Source: Candidatus Aegiribacteria sp. | Lineage (GTDB): Bacteria > Fermentibacterota > Fermentibacteria > Fermentibacterales > JCC-6 | DNA length: 58,263 bases | Direction: 5' to 3' | Assembly: GCA_021108005.1 (NCBI GenBank) | Contig: JAIORS010000063.1 | Span: 1-58,263 of the forward strand | Part shown: positions 48,845-58,263 of the stretch, piece after piece | Layout: every line of letters begins with the position of its first letter | Position numbering within the stretch: the first letter of the stretch is position 1 | Notes under the pieces: model-generated | What the model saw: only the letters and a program-made list of their open reading frames with translations | What the model was told of the DNA's origin: nothing | Database searches by the model: none | Position numbers and translations under genes: made by a program

Positions 48845-51800
48845 TTTTTCTTCCTCCCTTTCCGGGAAGTCAACTGTATCAAGGCCGGCAGAGATATCAA
48901 CACAAGAGGAGTAGAAATGAGCATGCCGCACACAACTGTGAATGACAAATTCTCCCACAGATCATTTGTCTTCGAAATAGGCCATAAAACCAGAGGGAGG
49001 AGCCCCAGAATCGTTGTGGCACTGGTCTGCAGAATGGGTCTGAGCCTTTCCGCGACCACCATGTCCGCAGCTTTTTTGATATCTATGCCGGCTTTCTTCT
49101 TCTTCTGAAAACTGTCTACCAGCAATATTGAATTGTTAACCGCAATTCCAACGAGAAAAACGCTCCCTACGTAAGCCTGCGGAGAAAAAACCTTGTCAAA
49201 TATCCAGAAACCGGCAACCACTCCCACCATAGCCATGGGTATGACTGCAAGTATGTAAAGTGGAGCTTTAAAGGATTCAAACACAATCGCGGTAACGGCA
49301 AATACGGCTATTATCGCAAGCAGTACGATAAGATTCATGTCAGTACCATCATCCTGCAGCCAGAATGGTATATACTCCTCTTCGTAGACTCTGTAACCTG
49401 ATGGAAGTTCAAGATTGTCAAGAAGTGAGACCCTGAATCGGGCAGCCATTCTTTCGGCTCCCATGAACGAATAGGCAACCGTACGGATGTACTCTCCGTT
49501 TTCCCTTTCAACCGAACCCTGCACATCGAGAGTATCGATCTGGATTATATCGCCCAGTTCCATAGTACCGCCGCCTGTCGTTATGCGGCTATCGAGTACA
49601 TTGGAAAGCTCCGGATTTTCCATACCGTCTATTCTGAATGTCATATCGATGCTTTCATCGCCTATCTGAATCTCTCTGCCGTACCCACCGGCCAGGTTGT
49701 AACGGAAAGCCTGGAATATCTGGTAGGGATTGACCCCAAGGTCCGCAAGCTCCTGCCTGTCGAATACCACCGCAAGCTGATTCCGCTCGGGGTTTCTGGT
49801 GTCCCAGTTGATATTGACCTCACCAACCCTGGGGTGTCTCTCCAGCATGATCTGCATGGCCAGAGCTATATCCTTGAGCCCCTGATAATCGAAACCTCTG
49901 AGTTCAATGGTCTGCATCATTCCCGCGCTTCTGGTACTTCTCCAGTATGGTTCGGGATTCATACCCCTGACAACCACGGTCCGGGTACCCCCCAGGGTCG
50001 TAGCGTACGCCACTGCTTCGGCCTCGATCTGAAGGCCGTATCCGGTTTGAACAGCCTCTTCGGTGAGAATTGAATAGATCATTGCACTTTCTCCAAATAC
50101 CTGAGTTCTTGTAGATTCAATTCCATCCCTGTTCGCCAGAATATCCTCAAAACCCTTTGCTACCTCGTCCACAACATCCTGTGGTGTTCCCGGTGGGTAT
50201 TGCATCCATACCCTTATGAAATCCACATCGAAGCTGAAGCCCCATTCTTCTCCCTTTTCGACCTTTGCGAGGAATACGTAAACCGCTCCACCCACAAGCA
50301 GTAAAGCAAGGATTACTGCTATCAGGGGACGATGATGAAGAACCGCTATCATTTTAGCGAGATGCCTGTCCCATTTCCTTTCTCTGTACCATTTGTTCGA
50401 TTTCCATCTTCCAGCTATCGACGGTACCAGAGTAAGACAGATGAAATAGGAAGCCGTAAGTGTAGCGGCTATAGTGAAGGCGAAAGGCTGATAATAAAGT
50501 TTCAGAATACCTTCACTGGCAAGAAGCGGCACAAGGGCCACCATAGTGGTGAGTATGCCCCCAAGAATGGGCATGGCCACTTCCTTCGCGCCTTTGTCTG
50601 CCGCATCCATCGGGGACATCCCCTGTCTCCTGCGGAAGCCTATAGCCTCAAGCACAACAACAGCACCGTCAACGAGAAGCCCGAACGCGATTGCAAGTGC
50701 GCTGAGGGTAAGTACATTGATACTGTAACCCGCAAGATACACCGCCGTAACCGCCATCGCGGCGGAAAAAACAATTGAGCTTATTATCAGTGGTGTCGAA
50801 AGTGGGCTGTGATTCAGTAGAAGAAGGATAAGAACAATAGCGATAAGTGAAATAAGAGCTCTCCAGGAAAGATCCTTGAGATCATTTGTTATACCCTCCG
50901 TACCATCCTCGTTAAGATTGAGTTCTATGCCTTCAGGCAGGTCAGCCTCAAGTTCCTCAATCTCCTTCTTCACAAGCCCGGCAGCACGGACGGCATTGCT
51001 TGATGAATTTCGGTCTATCTGAAGGCTTACCTGATCCATTCCGTTGTATCTGTATATAAAATTCTCGGTGGTGTTATAATCCACCAGTATTCTGCTGGTA
51101 ACATCGGACAGGGTAACGAACCTTCCGCCCCGGCTTGAAACGACAAGATCTTCCAATTCAGCCACAGTCCCCGGAACGGTGGAGAGGCGGATTACCGCTT
51201 CGAGTCCCGAGGTGTCTACGGCGACACCGGTATTTCTGTCCACAATACCGTTAGTAACCGCGCCGGCAATTTCGATGAGGGTAAGATCAAGGGAGTTCAG
51301 GGCGTCACGGTCTATGTCTAGAACGATTTCCTGCTGACCCAGCCCTTCAACGATTACCGAGCTGATACCCTCGATGCGCTCGATTCTGGGAACGATGATG
51401 TCATCGGCAATCTGCTTGAGTACGGAGGGTTCGGCTCCGGTGATAGCGTAAATCAGGAACCCTTCGCTGGTAAGTTCCCTGGGGACGGCCTGCGTAACGC
51501 TTCCAATCATGACAGCGCTGGGGAGTTCATCCCGCAGGAATGAAATCCTCTCGGTGAGTTCCATTGACGCGACGTCCATATCCGTTCCTTTTTCAAAGGA
51601 TACTTCTACGTTGCTCCGGTCTGGCCTTGAAGTTGAAGAGACCTCTATGACACCTTCAACTTCCCGGGCGATATCTTCTATTGGACGGGTCACCTGTTCG
51701 CAGATGGCTTCGGGATCAGCTCCGGTCCAGTAAGCGGTGATATTCAACGTCGGCAGTGTAGCGTCAGGTGTTCCCTCTAGCGGCACCCTGTTGAAAGAGA

Positions 51801-51873
51801 CTATCGCAAGGACAAGAAGGGCTGCGAAAATGACTGCTGTCCCCCGCGGCCTGCGGAGAACCAGATCAACCAT
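48841..51873 (-). CDS. RND efflux permease, second subunit
   Basis: A 1010-residue HAE-type RND protein with 12 membrane helices and two large periplasmic loops. Family marks: FNRVPLEGTPDATLPTLNIT near the N-terminus, LLVDGAVVVLEAI in TM4 (the usual proton-relay Asp area), and VGIAVNNSILLVDSF in TM10-11. It exports small molecules with proton entry. ATG at 51873 or TTG at 51879 (better spaced from GAGGGA) are both possible starts. It overlaps the first permease and the adaptor, forming an MdtBC-like two-permease operon. Confidence 0.93.
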   Translation of the reverse strand: MVDLVLRRPRGTAVIFAALLVLAIVSFNRVPLEGTPDATLPTLNITAYWTGADPEAICEQVTRPIEDIAREVEGVIEVSSTSRPDRSNVEVSFEKGTDMDVASMELTERISFLRDELPSAVMIGSVTQAVPRELTSEGFLIYAITGAEPSVLKQIADDIIVPRIERIEGISSVIVEGLGQQEIVLDIDRDALNSLDLTLIEIAGAVTNGIVDRNTGVAVDTSGLEAVIRLSTVPGTVAELEDLVVSSRGGRFVTLSDVTSRILVDYNTTENFIYRYNGMDQVSLQIDRNSSSNAVRAAGLVKKEIEELEADLPEGIELNLNEDGTEGITNDLKDLSWRALISLIAIVLILLLLNHSPLSTPLIISSIVFSAAMAVTAVYLAGYSINVLTLSALAIAFGLLVDGAVVVLEAIGFRRRQGMSPMDAADKGAKEVAMPILGGILTTMVALVPLLASEGILKLYYQPFAFTIAATLTASYFICLTLVPSIAGRWKSNKWYRERKWDRHLAKMIAVLHHRPLIAVILALLLVGGAVYVFLAKVEKGEEWGFSFDVDFIRVWMQYPPGTPQDVVDEVAKGFEDILANRDGIESTRTQVFGESAMIYSILTEEAVQTGYGLQIEAEAVAYATTLGGTRTVVVRGMNPEPYWRSTRSAGMMQTIELRGFDYQGLKDIALAMQIMLERHPRVGEVNINWDTRNPERNQLAVVFDRQELADLGVNPYQIFQAFRYNLAGGYGREIQIGDESIDMTFRIDGMENPELSNVLDSRITTGGGTMELGDIIQIDTLDVQGSVERENGEYIRTVAYSFMGAERMAARFRVSLLDNLELPSGYRVYEEEYIPFWLQDDGTDMNLIVLLAIIAVFAVTAIVFESFKAPLYILAVIPMAMVGVVAGFWIFDKVFSPQAYVGSVFLVGIAVNNSILLVDSFQKKKKAGIDIKKAADMVVAERLRPILQTSATTILGLLPLVLWPISKTNDLWENLSFTVVCGMLISTPLVLISLPALIQLTSRKGRKKK

Positions 51874-54871
51874 CGACAACTGTATCCCTCTTTCCTGAAA
51901 GCAGCCTGTAAAGGATGGGAACAACTATCAGTGTCAGCGCCGTGGCTACCGATATTCCTCCAATTACCGCAATCGCTAGAGGCTGGCGGAGACTCGCTCC
52001 CGAACCGAACCCAATTGCCATGGGAAGAAGGCCAAGGACCGTCGTTACGGTGGTCATAAGTACTGGCCTGAATCGGTCTCTTCCTGCCTGAATTATCGCA
52101 TCGTTCTTCGCAAGACCCTGCTTCCTGAGCTGGCCTACCCTCTCGACCAGAAGAATTCCGTCATTAACCACAATACCGCACAGAACAACGAGCCCAATAC
52201 CTGAAAGCGCGTTCCAGCTCTGGCCGAAAAGCCCCAGGCCTATGACGACACCGATAATCCCCAGGGGAACGGTAAACATTATAACGAAGGGCTCGCGGAA
52301 GGATTCAAACTGTGTCGCGAGCAGAACGTAAACCAGGCCGATGGCAAGCAGCGCGGCAAGCACAAGACTCGATGTGGTTCTGTTCATCTCCTCGATCTCA
52401 TCCCCCTGCCTCAGCTGAACGGGGACCTCCCAGAGCAGTGTATCAGCTGCGGCAGCTACTTCATTCGATATCCTCGCCAGGTTGCTTCCCGATCCCTGCA
52501 CCTGTACGCCCACCGCTCTATTTCCCTGGTTGTGTTCTATATAGCCGGGTGTCTGCTGACGGTACGGTTCCGCTATCCTCTCGAGAGCGAGAAGTCCGGA
52601 TGATGTAGGTATCGATCTGGCAAGAAGCGAATCCGTAGGTATTCCCTCACCGCTTCCGGCAAGAAGGACAACGTCCACCCTTTCATCCTGCCTGTAATAA
52701 GTGGTTGCCGTAATGCCTCTTGATAAACTTTCCACAAAATCAGCGACATCGTTAGCAGTCAATCCGTACAGGTTCAGCAGTTCCTGGTCAAGGTCAAGTA
52801 CCATCTCCGGTTTGCCCGGAAGGTACTGAACGTCCGCCGACTCCACTCCCTCATACTGAGACAGTATAGCCGCAAGGCTTTCAGCTGCCATAAGATCGGT
52901 ATCGATACTCTCCCCTTCAAGATAAACGGTGAAGGAACTTCCGCCACCGAGTATCTCACCAAGAAGGGATTCCCGTTTTTCAACTGTGATGGGGAAACTG
53001 AACATGGAATTCCAGGTATTTCTGAGCACCGGCATGGCCTTCCGGGCATCCTCCGGAGATGGGTATGAGGCCGTGATGATAGCGTCCACGCCCTCTCCCG
53101 ATCGAACTCCGCTGCGTCCGGAAGCCCAGTCGGCGCCGGAAGATACAGCCAGCCCTGTGACCTCGGCGGAAAGCTCTATCATCTGCTGCATGGATGTACC
53201 TCTGGGAGCTGAATACGAAATTTCAAGCTGATCAACCGGTGTGCTTGGAAGAAGCTGCATTGGAAGCCCCAGCCCCGCTAGCAGCGCAATTAAAAATGCT
53301 GCGGTAACTCCGGTCATAATGGCTACGGGATGCTTAAGAGCCTTCTTCATGATATTGGCGTACCGATTCTTCAACCTTGTTGTTACATCGTTGCCTGTCT
53401 TTATCCTTCTGATTCTCGCGGTAAGAGCGGGAATTACAGTAACCGCTACGAGAAGACTTGCTATCAGGGCGAATCCCACTGCCAGAGCCTGATCACGGAA
53501 CAGCTGGCTGGTTATCCCTTCCATGTATACAACCGGGAAGAAAACAATAAGCGTTGTGAGTGTGCTTGCTGTAATGGCCTTGCCGACTTCCGACGTACCG
53601 GAATCGGCTCCGCTGAACGCTTCTTCACCGTTTTCCCGCCGCCTGTATATGGCCTCAAGCACTACAACCGCGTTGTCAACAAGTAACCCGGTTCCGAGGG
53701 CAAGGCCGCCAAGCGACATGATGTTGAGTGTAACGCCAGATAAGAACAGGAAGAAAAGCGCGATAGCGATACTCAGTGGAAGTGAAAGACCCAGTATCAG
53801 CGGGCTTCTCCAGTCTCTCAGGAAGAAGAAGAGGACTCCGAAAGCAAGAAGACCACCAAGAATAAGAGCCTCGATTACTTCACCTATTGAATCTTCTATA
53901 AATTCAGCGTCGTTCTGTATTATTTCAAGTTCAAGTGCCTCGTATTCCCCGCCCAGTTCTTCGACGAGTTCCGCAACCTCCCTGGCAACCTCAACAGTGT
54001 TGGATTCAGCCATTTTCCTTACGCGGATAATAAGGCATCGCTCACCGTTGAAACTCGCCCATTCGGTAACTGGTTTTTCGCCAAGTGAGACCAGAGCGAT
54101 ATCGCTCAGCAACAGGGGCGTTGTGCCCCTTATTCCTATTACAGTGCTTTCAACATCGGAAAGGCTGGAGAACTCACCTTCAAGCGACAGGAAGTACTCC
54201 CGCTGCCCGTCACGGACAAGCCCTCCGGACATGGATACGTTAGCCCCCTGGAGAGCCTGGGATATAAACTTGGGATCAAGGTTAAGTTCTTCAACAACAC
54301 CTTCCCTCAATCGCACGAATACAGCTGGTTCAGCCTCCCCCTGGATTTCACATCCAGCCACACCTTCGGCCTGATCAATTCTGGTGGTCACGATCCTTCT
54401 GGCAAAATCTGTGACCTCGGTCCAGTCTCCCGATTCCATCGTCATGAGTATTTCCATGAACGGCCTTCGCGAAGGGTCGTAATCTACGATAGTAGGTCTT
54501 CCAGCCTCATCGGGAAGAGACCATCCGGCTACATCCAGCTTCTCCCTGACTTCCAGCCTGGTAAAGTCCATCCTTGCGCCCCAGTCGAACTCAAGCGTAA
54601 CACGGCTTCTGTCTCCGTAGGACCTGGAAGTGTAGCTTCTCAGCCCGCGTACCCCTGCTACCGCGTTCTCAAGGGGGTCTGTGACCAGGCGTTCAACCTC
54701 GTACGGGCTCGATGACGGATATGTGGTTTCAATGGTAAGCCTGGGGTATTCGACAGAAGGAAGAAGGTCCACCGGCATTTTCATCACCGCGACCGTTCCG
54801 AGAAGGGCAGCAACTATGGAGAGGACTGTGACCGCGACAGGCCTGGAAATGGCATTATGGGTAAGCTTCAC
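51866..54871 (-). CDS. RND efflux permease, first subunit
   Basis: A 1001-residue RND transporter that heads the pump operon. Marks: MKMPVDLLPSVEYPRLTIET near residue 30, VTDPLENAVAGVRGL, LGTGLLVDNAVVVLEAIYRR (TM4 Asp relay), and GIVVNDGILLVERV (TM10-11). It has two periplasmic loops with porter-domain style. Two different permeases with one adaptor suggest a mixed heterotrimer like MdtBC, or cation- versus drug-type specialisation. The start is GTG with GGGGG upstream. The substrate cannot be predicted. Confidence 0.93.
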   Translation of the reverse strand: MKLTHNAISRPVAVTVLSIVAALLGTVAVMKMPVDLLPSVEYPRLTIETTYPSSSPYEVERLVTDPLENAVAGVRGLRSYTSRSYGDRSRVTLEFDWGARMDFTRLEVREKLDVAGWSLPDEAGRPTIVDYDPSRRPFMEILMTMESGDWTEVTDFARRIVTTRIDQAEGVAGCEIQGEAEPAVFVRLREGVVEELNLDPKFISQALQGANVSMSGGLVRDGQREYFLSLEGEFSSLSDVESTVIGIRGTTPLLLSDIALVSLGEKPVTEWASFNGERCLIIRVRKMAESNTVEVAREVAELVEELGGEYEALELEIIQNDAEFIEDSIGEVIEALILGGLLAFGVLFFFLRDWRSPLILGLSLPLSIAIALFFLFLSGVTLNIMSLGGLALGTGLLVDNAVVVLEAIYRRRENGEEAFSGADSGTSEVGKAITASTLTTLIVFFPVVYMEGITSQLFRDQALAVGFALIASLLVAVTVIPALTARIRRIKTGNDVTTRLKNRYANIMKKALKHPVAIMTGVTAAFLIALLAGLGLPMQLLPSTPVDQLEISYSAPRGTSMQQMIELSAEVTGLAVSSGADWASGRSGVRSGEGVDAIITASYPSPEDARKAMPVLRNTWNSMFSFPITVEKRESLLGEILGGGSSFTVYLEGESIDTDLMAAESLAAILSQYEGVESADVQYLPGKPEMVLDLDQELLNLYGLTANDVADFVESLSRGITATTYYRQDERVDVVLLAGSGEGIPTDSLLARSIPTSSGLLALERIAEPYRQQTPGYIEHNQGNRAVGVQVQGSGSNLARISNEVAAAADTLLWEVPVQLRQGDEIEEMNRTTSSLVLAALLAIGLVYVLLATQFESFREPFVIMFTVPLGIIGVVIGLGLFGQSWNALSGIGLVVLCGIVVNDGILLVERVGQLRKQGLAKNDAIIQAGRDRFRPVLMTTVTTVLGLLPMAIGFGSGASLRQPLAIAVIGGISVATALTLIVVPILYRLLSGKRDTVVDG

Positions 54872-55090
54872 CGGGACAACCCCCGTTCGTTCTTTTGATT
54901 TATACCGGTAAACAATACATCAGAAAAACGATTTTCGCAAAAAATCGAACATAATAATTCCTATATACTTGCTATATAAAACTATACACAAACTATGAAG
55001 GAACGAAGCAAAAACTTCGAATTCTATATAATCAGAAATAATCAGTGCTTGCACTTGCGTACTATCCCGGCAGGACACCTTAGTTCCATC
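54872..55090. other. AT-rich divergent intergenic region, no gene seen
   Basis: This part of the 311-base gap between the RND operon and the beta-propeller lipoprotein gene contains no coding frame that I can support. It is AT-rich with TATATA-type runs near 54960-54990 and a small hairpin (CGAAG with CTTCG, near 55005-55020). Promoters for the RND operon are expected here, but I cannot fix one. Confidence 0.4.
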
Positions 55091-55106
55091 CCATATTCGA
55101 ATATGG
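55091..55106. promoter_or_regulatory. Perfect 16-bp palindrome, candidate operator
   Basis: CCATATTCGAATATGG is its own reverse complement. It ends five bases before a TTGACT -35-like hexamer (55112), the place where a dimeric regulator would sit. No known box is recognised. Confidence 0.4.
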
Positions 55107-55111
55107 AAATG

Positions 55112-55140
55112 TTGACTGAAATACTGCCCCTGAACATATA
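55112..55140 (+). promoter_or_regulatory. Candidate promoter of the propeller lipoprotein gene
   Basis: TTGACT (55112-55117), a 17-base spacer and CATATA (55135-55140), with the start codon 43 bases beyond. The match is visual only. Confidence 0.35.
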
Positions 55141-55182
55141 TTGTTACTATTCACATTTAATCAAACTGTATCGGAGAATGAA

Positions 55183-56289
55183 ATGAAAATTACCGGATGT
55201 CTTGCAGTCACATTGACACTATTTCTAGCTTGCGGTGGTGAAGAAACCACACCTCCACAGGAAGATATCATCGAAATAGGAATCGATACACTGATAGTAA
55301 CCGATTCCATAGGTGTACTCATGGGCGACAGCTGCTACATGATAGGCTCTATCATAAAGGCAGAAGTTCTGCCAGGAGGGGAAGTTATCCTTTTTGACAG
55401 ATCAACAGGACTTATTTCAACCTACGATGAGAACTGTGAGTTTGTATCTTCTTTTGGCGGTCTGGGTGAAGCACCAGGTAAATTCAACCTTCCGGGACAG
55501 ATGACTGTTCTGGGTGATGGCAGAATTGCAGCGATGGACTGGATGGACAGGGAAGTGTGCTTCTTCTCACCCCAGGGCGAATATCTTGGCAGCAGGCCAA
55601 ACCTGGGCTTTGAAATGCCACTTACAATGACGGCAGCAGGTGATTCCTGTTTTGTTATATACTCCTGCCCCACCCGTCAGATCGAAGAAACGTACAAGAT
55701 GGGATACGAGCTGAATATATGGGAGGGAACTTCCGAAGAACCAAGGGCAACACCATTTTCCCACCTTTTCGATTTCGGGCAGGAAGAGTACGATTTCAGG
55801 CCTGGCTACCTGGCTGTTACTTCTGACAGCCATGGCAGGGTTTATCTGCACAGAATGAACACAGAGGATTATCTCATTGAAGTGTACAACTTAGATGGCG
55901 AGCCTGTTGACACAATTGAATCGGAATCAGTTCTTATTCCACAGGAAGAAATTGACAGGTTCATTTATGTTCCAGTGGCCACCTTCATGGTTCAGGATGA
56001 AAACGGTAATGGCCAACAGATAAGCGGCGAATATACTGAATTCGCACCCCAGATAGAAAATCTCGGGATTGATTCACTTGGTAACCTATGGGCACAGCGC
56101 GGAACAACCGAGGAAATGATGTGGGATGTCTTTTCACCCGAAGGAAAGATAATCAGACAGGTAACGCTCAACGTATTCCCGGATTCAGCCATGATACATG
56201 TAGAAGTAAACGAACATGGGATAGTTGCCTGGGATCTTATTCCCGAAGACTATCCAAGGCTCTACAGACTTGAGCTGAAACAGAATTAG
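55183..56289 (+). CDS. 6-bladed beta-propeller lipoprotein
   Basis: A 368-residue protein with a lipobox signal (MKITGCLAVTLTLFLAC, then GGEETT). The mature part is built of blades like FDRSTGLISTYDENCEFVSS and FGGLGEAPGKFNLPGQM, DREVCFFSPQGEYLGS. This matches the 6-bladed propeller family (NHL/BF-type) common in Bacteroidetes and other FCB bacteria, where members are surface proteins of mostly unknown role. The ATG at 55183 follows GGAG by six bases. It converges with the zinc-ribbon gene eight bases away. Confidence 0.82.
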   Translation: MKITGCLAVTLTLFLACGGEETTPPQEDIIEIGIDTLIVTDSIGVLMGDSCYMIGSIIKAEVLPGGEVILFDRSTGLISTYDENCEFVSSFGGLGEAPGKFNLPGQMTVLGDGRIAAMDWMDREVCFFSPQGEYLGSRPNLGFEMPLTMTAAGDSCFVIYSCPTRQIEETYKMGYELNIWEGTSEEPRATPFSHLFDFGQEEYDFRPGYLAVTSDSHGRVYLHRMNTEDYLIEVYNLDGEPVDTIESESVLIPQEEIDRFIYVPVATFMVQDENGNGQQISGEYTEFAPQIENLGIDSLGNLWAQRGTTEEMMWDVFSPEGKIIRQVTLNVFPDSAMIHVEVNEHGIVAWDLIPEDYPRLYRLELKQN

Positions 56290-56297
56290 ACTATCCT

Positions 56298-57455
56298 TCA
56301 CTCCTTTACTGTCGCGGTCCAGATGGAGTAGGCGATCGCGCTTCCGCCGAAAACAGCTGCCCCTATCCAGGGCCATGAAGCTCCTTCGGCCGTGCCGCCT
56401 ATGGCCGCGAATATTACCGCAATCAGCAGGAAAACAACGTCAAAGATGGTGGCTTTAGCCCACTTACCCACGGGAGCCTCGCCTGAAAGAACCTCCTGGC
56501 GGCTTGCGTCCACAAGTACATGGTAATCCTTACCCGCAAAACTGTACACAAGCTCCCAGATGGGAACATAGACGAGATCAACGCCCTGGACATCTATGGT
56601 TGTATCTATATCGGTAACCTTTGTGGCTTTGCTTTCTGCCTTCTGCTGATGAAGTTCTATTATCCTGTTCCTTGCGGATGTTTCGGCCCTTTCCTGAATA
56701 ATCTGTCCGTTGACGATATGCTCCTGCATATTGAGCTTCTTCAGCTCATCTATGGAAAAGTCCTTCTTGCCCTCGAGAAGATTCTTGTTGGGAGCTTTTT
56801 TCGAACCCCCTATTCTGAGAAAGAACTTGCCCCAGTCGGGGAATACACATTGCTGCCCGGGTTCCATATTCCTGATCCCCCAGAATTCCGAAGTATCTTC
56901 CCTGGCGTAAACGGGCCATGTATAATCATCGGTAATCCGTCCCTGAACCGGTTCCCAGTAAGTCTCTGTTCTTTTATTCTTTCCCTCGCCTACAGTTCTC
57001 GTTCGTTTCTGCTGGCCGCTCCAGCGGGTATTTCCGGTGCATCTGACTATCCAGTAGGGAAGAACCCTTGCTTCAGTCTCTCTCCAGCTGACTTTGTTGG
57101 GAAGCTCCTTCGATTTGTAGAAACCCTTTTTCAACCAGCCTGAGGCTATGCCTATGGCTTCATCCCGGCCGACTTTGGGAGGCAGAAGATAGTGAGATTC
57201 AACCGTTACGATGTTATCGTAACCCGCAAGCATCGTTGTGGTGCCGCAGTACTCACAGGTAATGACAGCCTCACCCTCCATATACGCTAGAGGCGCTCCG
57301 CAGTTACTGCAGCTTATCTCATGAATTTCAGGTTTAGAATCGTCCGCAGCAATATTCTCAGCGGGTGTTTCCACCGGTCCCGCAGCGGGTTCACTCTGAG
57401 ATTCTGGAGCCGGTTCTGCGGCAGGATCAGTGCTACCGTTCATCTCTTCAGGCAT
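56298..57455 (-). CDS. Zinc-ribbon membrane protein
   Basis: A 385-residue protein. It starts with an acidic Pro/Glu/Ala-rich linker (about 1-45), then a zinc ribbon (CSNCGAPLAYMEGEAVITCEYC, with C-x2-C twice), a long soluble region with YWIVRCTGNTRWSGQQ and VDLVYVPIWELVYSFAG repeated-type strands, and two membrane helices at the C-terminus (about 335-380). Related proteins are TFIIB-ribbon/DUF-type membrane proteins with no known role. The ATG has GGAGG six bases upstream. Confidence 0.65.
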   Translation of the reverse strand: MPEEMNGSTDPAAEPAPESQSEPAAGPVETPAENIAADDSKPEIHEISCSNCGAPLAYMEGEAVITCEYCGTTTMLAGYDNIVTVESHYLLPPKVGRDEAIGIASGWLKKGFYKSKELPNKVSWRETEARVLPYWIVRCTGNTRWSGQQKRTRTVGEGKNKRTETYWEPVQGRITDDYTWPVYAREDTSEFWGIRNMEPGQQCVFPDWGKFFLRIGGSKKAPNKNLLEGKKDFSIDELKKLNMQEHIVNGQIIQERAETSARNRIIELHQQKAESKATKVTDIDTTIDVQGVDLVYVPIWELVYSFAGKDYHVLVDASRQEVLSGEAPVGKWAKATIFDVVFLLIAVIFAAIGGTAEGASWPWIGAAVFGGSAIAYSIWTATVKE

Positions 57456-57536
57456 TTCTATCCTCCCCTATAAGGTTTCATGCTTAAAACAAATCAGATT
57501 ACTTCAGCAAAGCTGAAGATATGCAATTCGGAATCC

Positions 57537-58016
57537 TCAGTCAGCCACCGATATTTTAATCATCACATCACCCTGACGGATTGTGTCCACGACATCCTGA
57601 CCCGCTGTAACCTTCCCGAATACTGTATGCTTTCCGTTAAGATGAGGCTGGGGCGCATGTGTGATGAAGAACTGGCTGCCATTTGTGCCGGGGCCGGCGT
57701 TCGCCATGGACAGTGAGCCGGTTTCATGCTTGAGCGGATTTCCGTCGAATTCATCCTCGAAGTTGTAACCTGGCCCTCCTCGGCCCGTTCCTGTGGGATC
57801 GCCACCCTGTATCATGAAATTCGGTATAACCCTGTGAAACGTAATCCCGTCGTAATAACCATCCTTCGCGAGACTGATGAAGTTATTAACGGTTTTCGGA
57901 GCGTACTCCGGAAAGAGTTCCAGTTCTATCGCGCCGCGATCGGTTTCAATTGTTAACAGGTACGTTCTGTCCGTGTCTATCTTCATCTCCGGCGGAGTGC
58001 TGTACTGTGCTGCCAT
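57537..58016 (-). CDS. ppiB: Cyclophilin-type peptidyl-prolyl isomerase
   Basis: A 159-residue cyclophilin that speeds proline isomerisation in proteins. Motifs: [61 protein letters not shown] and [12 protein letters not shown], with the catalytic Arg in FHRVI and the Phe and His positions kept. No signal peptide, so cytosolic. The ATG at 58016 follows AGGGA by six bases; an upstream in-frame start would add 24 residues of a foreign style. Confidence 0.95.
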   Translation of the reverse strand: MAAQYSTPPEMKIDTDRTYLLTIETDRGAIELELFPEYAPKTVNNFISLAKDGYYDGITFHRVIPNFMIQGGDPTGTGRGGPGYNFEDEFDGNPLKHETGSLSMANAGPGTNGSQFFITHAPQPHLNGKHTVFGKVTAGQDVVDTIRQGDVMIKISVAD

Positions 58017-58088
58017 ATCAATTCCCTTTCTGTTGTTTTTTCTAAAACGTGAATTTTGAATATACAGCAGATGCTGACAACGGTACAC

Positions 58089-58263
58089 CGGGATTCAGCG
58101 GATTACATTCCATGGCAGGAATATTGGGGTATTCAGGAACGGATGAGTTACTTCGGGAGATGTTACCGGAACGGCGGAAAATCCAAATTCTTATTGTTTC
58201 TTCAGGGTTCCCGTACTACTGCCATTATATCGGTTACGGAAGCGGATGCGCCATCAAGTGTTG
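58089..58263. other. Window end, possible partial gene on the minus strand
   Basis: A short frame enters from the right edge on the minus strand and ends at TGA 58202-58204 with TLDGASASVTDIMAVVREP, which looks like a real protein tail, but only 19 codons are visible. A plus-strand frame from ATG 58112 also stays open to the edge and looks less protein-like. Neither can be decided from this window. Confidence 0.2.

Noticed and set aside
53523-54374. Plus-strand open frame of 283 codons
   Set aside because: It is antisense to the first RND permease; its Ser/Arg/Pro-rich translation is typical of a shadow frame.
1-58263. CRISPR array, tRNA or rRNA genes
   Set aside because: No regularly spaced repeats, no tRNA T-loop (GGTTCRANYCC) in the gaps and no rRNA-like stretch were found by reading.

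Overview
The window comes from an uncultured-looking, Gram-negative, probably anaerobic bacterium. LpxH, RND pumps with a lipoprotein adaptor and several lipobox lipoproteins point to two membranes. The only ribonucleotide reductase seen is the oxygen-independent B12 (class II) type. ProRS is of the archaeal/eukaryotic type, and TTG and GTG starts are common. Gene content resembles FCB-type candidate phyla (for example Fermentibacterota), but that placement is an inference from memory, not a search. No rRNA, tRNA or CRISPR array was seen.

Layout. 1-5 kb: an M23-peptidase-like remnant, a methyltransferase with a small partner, a membrane protein and two convergent glycosyltransferases. 5-13 kb: housekeeping genes (RqcH, a cyclic-nucleotide-binding protein, cytidine deaminase, Tex, a PC4/p15 protein, NrdJ). 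13.1-25.0 kb: one nearly gapless plus-strand run that starts with an ECF sigma factor and its zinc-finger anti-sigma factor. It continues through a membrane protein, a lipoprotein, LpxH, a polyprenyl-phosphate-type GT2, a GT4, an epimerase, a UPF0104 flippase-like protein, a methyltransferase and YfhO, and ends in a fusion of a flippase-like domain to a radical SAM/SPASM domain. This looks like a lipid-linked sugar or glycolipid pathway of the cell envelope under envelope-stress-type control.

25.0-30.5 kb: a REP-associated tyrosine transposase (RAYT) element whose inverted ends supply the stop codons of both converging neighbours. Next comes an overlapping minus-strand operon (PAP2 protein, panB, purD, purE, tsaC). 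It is preceded by a strong candidate for a structured RNA of about 170 nt with its own promoter. 30.5-37.7 kb: proS, then a carbamoyltransferase/SxtJ/DUF5989 operon like sxtI-J-K of saxitoxin clusters, divergent from two paralogous membrane-anchored SGNH hydrolases. The carbamoyltransferase and the second SGNH gene lack any ordinary start codon at the place where homology demands one; both have ATT there. A third SGNH tail lies as a fossil between the paralogs.

37.7-58.3 kb: an S9 peptidase lipoprotein, TrkH/TrkA potassium uptake followed by a class III cyclase-ATPase-TPR protein, a palindromic MITE-like element between converging genes, an HEXXH protein, secreted beta-propeller proteins, an RND pump with two permeases and one adaptor, a zinc-ribbon membrane protein and a cyclophilin.

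The best candidates for undescribed biology are the sxtIJK-like/SGNH locus with its non-canonical starts, the flippase-radical SAM fusion, the RNA upstream of the PAP2 gene, and the two inverted-repeat elements that sit exactly at the 3' ends of convergent genes.
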